A DNA stretch of 64,000 nucleotides from JAFMPW01 sp041743085. GTDB lineage: Bacteria; Bacteroidota; Bacteroidia; Flavobacteriales; Flavobacteriaceae. Position 1 is the stretch's first letter; the number at the start of each line of letters is the position of its first letter. Location: NCBI GenBank assembly GCA_041743085.1, contig JBGTNL010000019.1, positions 62,001 through 126,000 on the forward strand, given 5' to 3'. The notes under the pieces were generated by a model, which searched no databases, was not told the origin of the DNA, and saw nothing but the letters and a program-made list of their open reading frames with translations. Below, piece by piece: positions 56,436-64,000 of this stretch. The position numbers and the translations under genes were made by a program.

Positions 56436-58847
56436 CTATTCCGTCCGCAAACTTTCTACCGGGTTTACCAGGGCCGCCCTGATGGCATGATAGCTGACGG
56501 TACCCAACGCCACCACAATGACCAGTAACCCTGCCCAAACGAATGTCAACGGACTTATTTCTATCCGATATGCATAATTCTCGATCCAGCTTTGCATGGA
56601 AAACCAGGCTAACGGTACCGCAATCAACAGGCTTATCAGCACCATTTTTATAAAGTGTAACGAAATCATCCGAACAATGGCATTTATTGACGCCCCCATC
56701 ACTTTTCGAATACCTATTTCTTTGGTACGCAACTCAATAACCATCAATGAAATAGCAAAAAGACCAAGACAGGAAAGGAAAATGGCTATCCCCGAGGCGA
56801 GGCTGAAAATGGTTGTCATTATGCTTTCCTCTTCATACCACGCCTGAAGATTTTCGTTAAGAAAAGAGGCATTAAATACCGCATTGGGGTTTACCTTTTC
56901 CCAAACCGATGAAAGTTTCTCAAGGGTGGCATGGGGGTCATCAGACCGGACTTTCAAAAATATATAGTTGATGGCCTCTGTCGATGACAAATGGAGGGCA
57001 ATTGGCCGGGCCTTTTCAGCGGGAGAGTATGCATTAAAATCCGGTATTACCCCTATGATTTGGTTGCCAGAGGCACTGTCATCCCCGCCGAAGTATTTAC
57101 CAATGGGGTCTGTCTCCCCCATGGCTTTTACAAAACTCTCCGTTACGACAAAGGCATTTATGGTGTCGGTAGCAAAGTCCGGGTTAAAATCCCTTCCCTT
57201 TATTATGGGGATTTGCAAGGTTTTCAGATAATCAAAATCCGCCAAAAGCCAGTCGGCCGAAATTTGATTTTGATTGTAGTCAAATCCAACTACTGACCTG
57301 GAAGTTACCCTATCCCTGCCCCTGCCCAAATTAACTCCCGTACCTGTAACGGAAATTATGTTTGGGTCATTGGCGAGTTCGTTTCTCATTCTTGCCAATA
57401 CTTTTCGTCCATTTTCTAAGGCCCCAACGGGAATACTTACCACCTGCTCTTTTTCAAAACCCATGGGTTTTTGCCTTAAAAAATCTAATTGCTGACCTGC
57501 TATCAGGCTAACACAAATGAGCAAACTCGAAATAGCAAACTGACTTACTAAAAGGGTATTTCCAAGTATCCCTGGTTTCTTTGTGGAAACATTCCCTTTT
57601 AAAATTTCAACAAGACTAAAATTAGCCATTTTGAGGGCAGGGTATCCCCCGGCGATCAAAGTGACCAGTAGAAAAACTCCCGTTAAAATGGCCAAAAATG
57701 CGGGTTCAAATAACATTGAAATTTGAATATTGACATCAAATTGCGATTCAAATACGGGTAACAGTTGATAGGCAAGTCCTATACCCACTATAAACCCGAT
57801 GAAATAAAGCACAAAAGCCTCTCCCCACAGTTGCAGAAAAAGCTGTCCCCTGAAAGCCCCTAAGGTCTTTCTCACCCCTAATTCCCGACTTCTTTTAAAG
57901 GAATGCGCCATGTTAAGGTTCACAAAATTGAAACAGGCAATCAAAAGTATAAATACTCCTAAAGCCAGAATGGCGTAAACCAAAGCCAGAGGTGCACTTC
58001 GTTCGCCCGAAAAATGAACGTCTTCGATATTTGTCAGATTCAGACTAAGAAGTTCACGCGTTTCTGTAGTTTCTTCATGTTCAGATCTAAGCTGTGCTAT
58101 TTGTTCCGGATAATATCGCTCTACAAAAGGTATTAATTTATCTTCCACCAGTTGCTTATTACTATTATCAGAGATCTTGACAAAAATGTTGGAGCTATTG
58201 GAACTCCAATTATTTTTAGCATCGGCATACGCAATATGCGATTCGATTCTTGCGACCCCGTCGAAGAAAATACTGGAATTCTCAGGGCAGTCCTTGATCA
58301 AGGCAGATACGGTAAAGAATTTCTCCTCCCCGCTCTTTCCTATTTTCAGTTCCTTCCCTATAGGGTCGGTATTTCCAAAAATTGCCTGTGCGGTACTCTC
58401 GCTTAGGGCTATATCCTGGATACTTCCAAGGGGTCTCGTGCTATCACCGTTAAGAATGGGAAAATTGAACACTTCGAAAAATTCCGGGTTGGTTCTAATA
58501 ATGACTCTTTCAATATTTTTATCCTTATAGGAAATGTTCTCGGGTATGCCCATTTGGACGCTAACTGCTGTTTCTATATCAGGAATATCTGTCTCCAGGG
58601 CCGACTTCAGAGGAAAAGGCATATTAGAACTTAGTCCGATTCCCTGAGGGGTATTTGTAAAGCGCGACATTTTAAATATTTGATCCTTGTCTTTGTGAAA
58701 AGAGTCAAAGCCCAACTGAAAATATACCGTTAAAAACAAGATGATGCAGACGGAAAATGCCACCGCCAAGCCGGCTATATTGATTAAGGAATGGAGTTTG
58801 TTCCTTCCTATGTTCCGCCAGGCGATTTTCAGATAATTTTTTAACAT
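56436..58847 (-). CDS. MacB/FtsX-like ABC transporter permease
   Basis: This 803-residue permease has the Bacteroidota double architecture: an N-terminal helix, a periplasmic MacB core domain, three helices (about residues 285-430), a second core domain, then three more helices with the FtsX motif TKEIGIRKVMGAS near the end. It is the only intact permease in the operon, between two truncated copies. It should work with the ATPase at 59245 and the adaptor and TolC above. Confidence 0.93.
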   Translation of the reverse strand: MLKNYLKIAWRNIGRNKLHSLINIAGLAVAFSVCIILFLTVYFQLGFDSFHKDKDQIFKMSRFTNTPQGIGLSSNMPFPLKSALETDIPDIETAVSVQMGIPENISYKDKNIERVIIRTNPEFFEVFNFPILNGDSTRPLGSIQDIALSESTAQAIFGNTDPIGKELKIGKSGEEKFFTVSALIKDCPENSSIFFDGVARIESHIAYADAKNNWSSNSSNIFVKISDNSNKQLVEDKLIPFVERYYPEQIAQLRSEHEETTETRELLSLNLTNIEDVHFSGERSAPLALVYAILALGVFILLIACFNFVNLNMAHSFKRSRELGVRKTLGAFRGQLFLQLWGEAFVLYFIGFIVGIGLAYQLLPVFESQFDVNIQISMLFEPAFLAILTGVFLLVTLIAGGYPALKMANFSLVEILKGNVSTKKPGILGNTLLVSQFAISSLLICVSLIAGQQLDFLRQKPMGFEKEQVVSIPVGALENGRKVLARMRNELANDPNIISVTGTGVNLGRGRDRVTSRSVVGFDYNQNQISADWLLADFDYLKTLQIPIIKGRDFNPDFATDTINAFVVTESFVKAMGETDPIGKYFGGDDSASGNQIIGVIPDFNAYSPAEKARPIALHLSSTEAINYIFLKVRSDDPHATLEKLSSVWEKVNPNAVFNASFLNENLQAWYEEESIMTTIFSLASGIAIFLSCLGLFAISLMVIELRTKEIGIRKVMGASINAIVRMISLHFIKMVLISLLIAVPLAWFSMQSWIENYAYRIEISPLTFVWAGLLVIVVALGTVSYHAIRAALVNPVESLRTE

Positions 58848-59194
58848 GATTTCTTACTGTTTATTGATGTTCTTTTTTTCATATTTTCAATCCCTCCCTC
58901 CCGCATGCGCGGGACACCCCCCTTTATCTTAAGGGAGTTTGCCGTTTTTAAAAGCGGGTATGATAAACCGGGGTATACATCCAAAACTCCCTCCTCCAGG
59001 GGTATCGTTCGCTTTATGCGGTACAACTGATCATTATTTGTATGAAATTTATCCGTGTTGTATTCATCATAAACCCAGAGCAGCATTAAAAAAGCTACCG
59101 TTAATGCAATGGATAGGCCAAGAATGTTGATGAAGAAATAGACCTTGTTCCTGAGTAGGTTTCTCCAGGCTATTTTCAAATAATTCTTTAACAT
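58841..59194 (-). pseudogene. Truncated MacB-like permease
   Basis: The frame begins MLKNYLKIAWRNLLRNKVYF, nearly identical to the start of the next gene, and is permease-like up to SYPLLKTANSL. It then enters a GC-rich palindromic sequence (58891-58937) that encodes non-family residues, and it stops inside the start of the intact permease gene. About 85 of some 800 residues remain. Confidence 0.8.
58891..58937. repeat. Palindromic repeat-like sequence at the permease break
   Basis: A C-rich stretch holds CCCGC paired with GCGGG around ATGC, followed by a run of six or seven C and CTTAAGGGAG. It sits exactly where the truncated permease leaves its family sequence. I found no second copy in this window. 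Confidence 0.5.
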
Positions 59195-59244
59195 GATTGT
59201 TTATTTATTTTTGATGAATAAACTCCTCCAAAGGCCGGGTAACC

Positions 59245-59940
59245 CTACACCATGGCCCCCATTGCCCTGTTCTGACTTTCCGTTACAACCTGCCCATCAA
59301 AAAGGTTGACGATCCGGTGGGCAAAATGCGAATCGTGGTCGGAGTGCGTTACCATCACTATAGTGGTACCCTCCTGATTGAGTTCCGTAAGTAAGTTCAT
59401 GACTTCCAATCCGTTTTTGGAATCCAGGTTTCCGGTTGGCTCATCAGCCAGGATCAATTTAGGCTTGGTTACCACCGCCCGCGAAATAGCCACACGTTGT
59501 TGCTGACCACCAGAAAGCTGTTGTGGGAAGTGCTTTGCCCGGTGGGCAATTTTCATGCGCTCCAATACTTTCCTCACCTTTTCCTTTCGTTCGCTCTTGT
59601 TCATCTTTAAGTAGATCAATGGCAGTTCCACGTTTTCGTACACTGTAAGTTCATCGATCAGATTGAAACTCTGGAACACAAAGCCGAGATTTCCCTTCCG
59701 CAATTGGGTCCGCTGGCGTTCCTTTAGTCCGCCGACCTCATGACCGGAAAATTGGTAGCTGCCCTCCGTCGGGTTGTCCAACATACCAATGATATTCAAC
59801 AAGGTGGATTTTCCACAACCAGATGGGCCCATGATAGCGACAAATTCCCCATCTTCGACTTTAAGGTTTACTTTGTTCAACGCAAGGGTTTCTACCTCCT
59901 CGGTTCTAAAGCTCTTTTTTAAATTTTGGATCTGAATCAT
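59245..59940 (-). CDS. LolD/MacB-type ABC transporter ATPase
   Basis: This 231-residue ATPase has Walker A MGPSGCGKST, signature LSGGQQQR, Walker B LILADEPTGNLDS and H-loop VTHSDHD. It lies between the adaptor gene and the permease genes, in the usual order of MacAB-type efflux operons. Confidence 0.95.
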   Translation of the reverse strand: MIQIQNLKKSFRTEEVETLALNKVNLKVEDGEFVAIMGPSGCGKSTLLNIIGMLDNPTEGSYQFSGHEVGGLKERQRTQLRKGNLGFVFQSFNLIDELTVYENVELPLIYLKMNKSERKEKVRKVLERMKIAHRAKHFPQQLSGGQQQRVAISRAVVTKPKLILADEPTGNLDSKNGLEVMNLLTELNQEGTTIVMVTHSDHDSHFAHRIVNLFDGQVVTESQNRAMGAMV

Positions 59941-60080
59941 TCTTTCTTTTTGGTTTTAATTCAACACTTGGGATGAACCCCTATATATGTAATCCTCTCG
60001 GTTGTGCCCACCCGTTGGTTACAACTCAAGGGACATTCCTTTTAAAGACATCTCAACTGCCCTGATGTCACAGGTATTAT

Positions 60081-61331
60081 TTATTTTAATACAATTTTTT
60101 CTGCTTCCCCAAAACTGTCATAATTGGATATAATCACCTTTTCCCCCGCCTGAAGCCCTTCCAGTACCTCGTAGTAGCGCGAGTTCTGTTTGCCTATTCT
60201 GATATTACGTTTATAAGCTTCCTCACTATCAGGGTCCACCACAAAAATCCATTGGCCGCCCGTACTCTGGAAGAAGCTTCCTTTGGGCAGCAATAGTGCA
60301 TCGCTAGATTCCCCCAATTGCAATTTGATATTATAGCTCTGCCCCGTTCGGATGGTTGAAGGCTTATCCTCAGTAAACACAAGTTCTACCTCAAACTTTC
60401 CGTTATTCACTTGGGGAAACACTTTTCGTAAACGAAGTGGATATTCCTTACCGCTACGATCCAAAACCGCGGTCAAATCTTTTACGACCCGATCAAGATA
60501 ATGCTCGTCTATGTTGGCTTTTATTTTATAATCGGTCAACACATTGATTTCTCCGATACGTTCCCCCTGGGAAATACTTTGTCCTATTTCAGCATCCAAA
60601 AAACCCAATTGGCCGTCGGCAGGTGCGCGGACATTCAGGTGATCCAAACGTTGGTAGACCATTCCAAGCGTTTTCTGCATACGATCCAGATCGGCATCCA
60701 ATCCGGTTAATGATGTTTTCCGTAATTCATCATCTTGTTCGGTTTGCAGTTTTATAATTTCATACTGTTTTTTGGAAAGTTCATAATTTTCTTTGGACGT
60801 GAGGTACTCTTCCTTCGAAATAAGTTCCTCATCATAGAGAGCCTGATTCTGTTCAAAATTCCGTTTTAGCTTCTGAAGGTCGGTACTGGCAGTAGCCAGG
60901 GATTTTCTGCCTTCCACCTGTCGGGAGTCGAAGGTAAGTTTGGTGGAACGCAGGTCATTTTGCTTTAAGGCGAGATTGCCTTCGCTAGCTAAAATCTGCT
61001 CATAAAGGTTCATATTCTCTAACTTTAATATTATGTCGCCTTTTTCCACTGTTGCCCCTTCCTCCATAAATTTTTCCGTTACCCGGCCTCCTTCATAGGC
61101 ATCCATATAGATGGTGGCAATCGGAGCTACATTCCCATTGATGGTGATATAATCGTCAAATTTGCCCTGGGTTACTTCAGCTACGGAAAGTTTATCCTTT
61201 TCTGTCCGGAAGGTAGAAACGGAACTTCCAAAAACGAGTTGATATCCCGCAAAAAGCAGGAGCAGACCTAAGGCGATGTAGCCGTAATGTTTTGGGCGTA
61301 ATCCTTTTTTCTTTTCTAGTTGTATGTCCAT
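60081..61331 (-). CDS. MacA/HlyD-type efflux periplasmic adaptor
   Basis: This 416-residue protein has one N-terminal membrane helix (YIALGLLLLFAGYQLVFG). A biotinyl-lipoyl-like segment (DGGRVTEKFMEEGATVEKGD), a long coiled-coil hairpin (about residues 100-220) and a beta-barrel domain (LNVRAPADGQLGFLDAEIGQ) follow. It bridges the permease and TolC. It is second in the operon. Confidence 0.92.
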   Translation of the reverse strand: MDIQLEKKKGLRPKHYGYIALGLLLLFAGYQLVFGSSVSTFRTEKDKLSVAEVTQGKFDDYITINGNVAPIATIYMDAYEGGRVTEKFMEEGATVEKGDIILKLENMNLYEQILASEGNLALKQNDLRSTKLTFDSRQVEGRKSLATASTDLQKLKRNFEQNQALYDEELISKEEYLTSKENYELSKKQYEIIKLQTEQDDELRKTSLTGLDADLDRMQKTLGMVYQRLDHLNVRAPADGQLGFLDAEIGQSISQGERIGEINVLTDYKIKANIDEHYLDRVVKDLTAVLDRSGKEYPLRLRKVFPQVNNGKFEVELVFTEDKPSTIRTGQSYNIKLQLGESSDALLLPKGSFFQSTGGQWIFVVDPDSEEAYKRNIRIGKQNSRYYEVLEGLQAGEKVIISNYDSFGEAEKIVLK

Positions 61332-61617
61332 TGTATATACCTTGATTTATTGTCTTTATTAGTGATACGGTCATTGGGAGGAACTTTCGCACAGCAGCAA
61401 TCTGTTCAAATTATCCCGGGCTTTCAACCTTTTATGCCCGTATTTCATCTATATAAAATTTTACCGGCCACCCCATTTCCCTTAATTTATGTCGGTTGGT
61501 ATCGACCGTTCTTTAATTAATGCCCACCTGCCTGCCGTAGGTAGGTTATGGGCTTTCATATCTTGTATTTTCTTCATCTTTCGTCTTTATATTTTGCCCT
61601 AAGTTCTATCATCATCA

Positions 61618-62964
61618 TCATTCTATATCAAAAACCGGCAATCCTCTGTAAAAGTCCAGGGTACTTTTATTTACCTCTGACCTGAGCCGTACCTGCAGGT
61701 TTTCATTCTGTGCGCTGGCAAACAAAGTTTTGGCGGTAAACAACTCCAGTGCATTGATTAATCCTTTCTCATATCGTTTTTGGGCGATAATGAAGGCCAG
61801 GTTTTGCGCTTTAACTTTTTGTTCGCTTTGTTCATATTCCACTAAAAGCGAATTGTATTCCTGCACGAGTTGCTCAATAGTCTGATACAGTACCTGCTCT
61901 TGTATATCTAAATTGTTCTCCGCCCGTAAGCGTTCAATCTTTTGTTGCTTGACGAATGACCTGGCAGACCAACCGTTACTTATGGGAATATTTAAGGAAA
62001 CACCAACAAATTGAAAGGTGTTGTCCCTGAATTGGTCCCGAAATGGAATGGTGGCGTTTAAAGTGTCCCTGGTCGTTTCAAAATACCCTGTTCCTACACC
62101 GCCGAACAAAGACAGGGATGGATACAGGTCACCCCTCGCTGCAGCAACCTGTTTTTTGGCTGCTTTTGCCCTTAATTCCCGTGCCTTAATAATGGGCATA
62201 AAGTTCCTGGCTTCCAGAAATATAGAATCCGATTGAATTTCAACGGTTTCCTTTGCGGTAAATTTTTTGGTGATTTCCGCCTGGATGGAAATATCATTTG
62301 CGTCCTCCAGATTCATCTCCTGGATCAGCACTAATTCGGAGGCGACCAATTGGTTTTCACTCTGGGTGAGGTTCAATTTATCGGTCAGCAAGAGCGATTC
62401 CGCTTCGTACAGATCCGCACCTGCCTTAAGGCCAAGTTCGATCTGTTTTTTTACCAGTTCGTAATTCGTTTGGGAAACAGATAGTTGTTCCTTTGATATG
62501 CCTACCAATCCTTCATAAAATTGAATGTCATAAAATGCTTGCATTACCCGAAAAGCTAACAAATATTTTTGCTGAAGATTTTCTTCCCGCATCGCCCGAT
62601 ACAAAAATTTATTTGCCTTGAGGCTATTCAGTTTTTGAAATCCCTTGAAGAGATCCACGGTGGATTCCAAAGAATAGTTATTAGAAAAGAAGTCGGTGGT
62701 AATAATACTGTTGTCATTGGGATCGACAGATCTTCCGAAGCGAATATTGTAATTGGTATTTGCATTGATCCTCGGCAACAGATCCCTTATGGATTGCCGG
62801 TACGTTTCCCTTCCTGACTGCTCGGTGTATTTAAAGTCATTTAGCTGCAGATTGTGTTCCAGCGCATATGCGACGCAATCATCCAAACTCCACTGGTCCT
62901 GGGCAACAAGACGGATTCCCATACAGAAAAGCAGAAAGACAACCATTTTTATTTTTTTGTGCAT
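61618..62964 (-). CDS. TolC-family outer-membrane efflux protein
   Basis: The frame is open from 62982, but I place the start at 62964: it gives a clean signal peptide (MVVFLLFCMGIRLVAQ) and leaves a 14-base leader after the predicted sigma-54 start site at about 62978. The 448-residue product has the two TolC repeats with long helices (NLQLNDFKYTEQSGRETYRQ and LVQEYNSLLVEYEQSEQKVK). It is first in the operon and should form the exit duct. A hairpin (near 61520-61552) lies in the 286-base gap before the adaptor gene. Confidence 0.92.
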   Translation of the reverse strand: MHKKIKMVVFLLFCMGIRLVAQDQWSLDDCVAYALEHNLQLNDFKYTEQSGRETYRQSIRDLLPRINANTNYNIRFGRSVDPNDNSIITTDFFSNNYSLESTVDLFKGFQKLNSLKANKFLYRAMREENLQQKYLLAFRVMQAFYDIQFYEGLVGISKEQLSVSQTNYELVKKQIELGLKAGADLYEAESLLLTDKLNLTQSENQLVASELVLIQEMNLEDANDISIQAEITKKFTAKETVEIQSDSIFLEARNFMPIIKARELRAKAAKKQVAAARGDLYPSLSLFGGVGTGYFETTRDTLNATIPFRDQFRDNTFQFVGVSLNIPISNGWSARSFVKQQKIERLRAENNLDIQEQVLYQTIEQLVQEYNSLLVEYEQSEQKVKAQNLAFIIAQKRYEKGLINALELFTAKTLFASAQNENLQVRLRSEVNKSTLDFYRGLPVFDIE

Positions 62965-62988
62965 ATCGTATTCGTATGCCAAACTATA

Positions 62989-63004
62989 TGCTAGTCCCGT
63001 GCCA
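62989..63004 (-). promoter_or_regulatory. Sigma-54 promoter of the efflux operon
   Basis: The minus strand reads TGGCACGGGACTAGCA, matching TGGCACG-N4-TTGCA with one mismatch. The GG and GC cores are 12 bases apart as required. The predicted start of transcription is near 62978, which supports the TolC start at 62964. Confidence 0.75.
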
Positions 63005-63055
63005 CGAATATATCTTCCTAAATATCAACTACTTATAAATAGTTTTGAATAGCAA

Positions 63056-63074
63056 TTGTAAAATAGTTTTACAA
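63056..63074. promoter_or_regulatory. Palindromic activator-site candidate
   Basis: TTGTAAAA-TAG-TTTTACAA is a perfect inverted repeat with 8-base arms and a 3-base centre. It lies about 87 bases upstream of the predicted sigma-54 start and 83 bases before the regulator gene, the position expected for an enhancer-type site of the adjacent regulator. Confidence 0.6.
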
Positions 63075-63156
63075 ATACTGTAAAAAAAATGGACACTTAT
63101 TATATGAAATAGCTTTGAAATCGTAGTTTTAAAGTCACTTTTCAATCCATTTTACC

Positions 63157-64000
63157 ATGGTTGATGCAAAAATCCTGGTTATTGACGACAATAAAAGTGT
63201 GCTCAGTGCGCTGGAAATTTTACTGCAGTTCGAGTACAGGAGTGTTACCACCATAGCTAACCCCAACCGAATTTCCTCCTTTCAGGATATGAAAGATTAT
63301 GACATTGTTTTACTGGATATGAACTTTTCCGCCGGGGTAAATTCAGGTAATGAAGGATTGTTTTGGCTCAGGGAAATCCAGAAGAAGGCTCCGCAGATCT
63401 CCATAGTCATGATGACCGCCTATGGAGCCATTGATCTGGCAGTGAAGGCCTTAAAGGAAGGTGCGGCAGATTTTATACTTAAACCCTGGAATAATGACAA
63501 GCTATTGGCAACCGTAAAATCGGCTTACGAGTTGCGGAAATCCCGAAAGGAAGTCAATCAACTCCGCCAAAAAGAGAGTAATTTAAAACAGGTTATCAAC
63601 CATAACAAGAATTACATTATTGGGAATTCCAGGGCATTGAACGCAGTACTTAACCTGGCCGGCAAAGTTGCCAAAACAGATGTGAATGTCCTGGTTACAG
63701 GTGAAAACGGAACAGGTAAGGAACTCATTGCAAGAGAACTCCACAAACTATCTACCCGCAACAATGAGGTATTTATTGCCGTGGATATGGGTTCCCTTTC
63801 AGAAAATCTTTTAGAGAGTGAGCTCTTCGGGCACGTTAAGGGCTCTTTTACCGATGCCAAGGACGACAGATCCGGTAAGTTTGAAGCGGCCAGCGGTGGC
63901 ACCCTGTTTTTAGATGAAATAGGAAATTTATCATTACAGAACCAGGCCAAATTGCTGTCCGCACTACAAAATAGGGTCGTGGTACGCGTAGGTTCTAACA
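63157..64000 (+). CDS. Sigma-54-dependent response regulator (NtrC type, 3' partial)
   Basis: The ATG at 63157 begins a receiver domain (ILVIDDNKSVLSALEILLQF; phosphoacceptor Asp in IVLLDMNF; MMTAYGA; FILKPW). An AAA+ domain follows with Walker A GENGTGKE, the sigma-54 loop FGHVKGSFTDAKDD and Walker B GGTLFLDEIGN. The gene runs off the right edge before its DNA-binding domain. The loop is GSFTDA rather than the classical GAFTGA; Bacteroidota often have GAFTDA. It is divergent from the efflux operon and probably controls it; a histidine kinase may follow. Confidence 0.93.
   Translation, partial: MVDAKILVIDDNKSVLSALEILLQFEYRSVTTIANPNRISSFQDMKDYDIVLLDMNFSAGVNSGNEGLFWLREIQKKAPQISIVMMTAYGAIDLAVKALKEGAADFILKPWNNDKLLATVKSAYELRKSRKEVNQLRQKESNLKQVINHNKNYIIGNSRALNAVLNLAGKVAKTDVNVLVTGENGTGKELIARELHKLSTRNNEVFIAVDMGSLSENLLESELFGHVKGSFTDAKDDRSGKFEAASGGTLFLDEIGNLSLQNQAKLLSALQNRVVVRVGSN

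Overview
The window reads as the chromosome of a marine-type member of the Bacteroidota, most likely Flavobacteriaceae. The reasons are the many FG-GAP/UnbV surface proteins, Bacteroidota-style lipoproteins, GIN-domain (DUF2807) and spondin-type proteins, a Pycsar-effector-type HD protein, promoter cores resembling TAnnTTTG, and MacB-like permeases in several copies. I saw no rRNA, tRNA, CRISPR array, prophage or intact transposase.

Layout. 1-9.6 kb: a left-to-right run of two large FG-GAP/UnbV proteins (the first cut by the window edge), a vanadium-haloperoxidase/PAP2-type lipoprotein, a SRPBCC/GyrI-like protein and a small beta-propeller-like lipoprotein. 9.7-25.1 kb: a 1235-residue lipoprotein (metallophosphoesterase + kinase-like module + outer-membrane barrel), an HD/Pycsar-TM protein, a GAF protein, a second phosphoesterase, a membrane-bound AraC regulator, an acyltransferase, and a run of envelope proteins ending in a YetF-like protein. 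25.2-33.7 kb: two paralogous AraC regulators around a membrane-anchored stand-alone copy of the kinase-like module and a set of small stress-type proteins (acidic lipoprotein, DUF1328, DUF2383), then a cyclase-fold DUF2652 protein and a GIN-domain protein. 33.8-44.9 kb: the second 1234-residue phosphoesterase/kinase-like/barrel protein, TfoX-N, slipin, a spondin-like lipoprotein, and a PLP-enzyme/RidA/PLP-enzyme group. 45-54.9 kb: a penicillin-acylase-family enzyme, an MsbA-like exporter, ferredoxin, ferredoxin reductase, NifU-like and Mrp proteins. 55.2-64 kb: a leftward efflux operon (TolC, MacA-like adaptor, ATPase, permeases, second ATPase), divergent from a sigma-54-type response regulator that runs off the right edge.

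The most striking signals are these. (1) A conserved module, GGG(H/K)Q(S/T), then GDWDRH, then DRD, occurs in three proteins; it resembles the active-site layout of atypical kinases and is twice fused to a phosphoesterase and a barrel. (2) Four copies of a 187-212 bp MITE-like element are present, two of them with perfect 9-bp target duplications. (3) The efflux operon has a near-consensus sigma-54 promoter and an upstream 8-3-8 palindrome, and it carries two decayed permease copies, one of them joined by deletion to the tail of a GIN-domain gene. (4) Two intergenic hairpins share a 3' flank and show a compensatory base-pair change.
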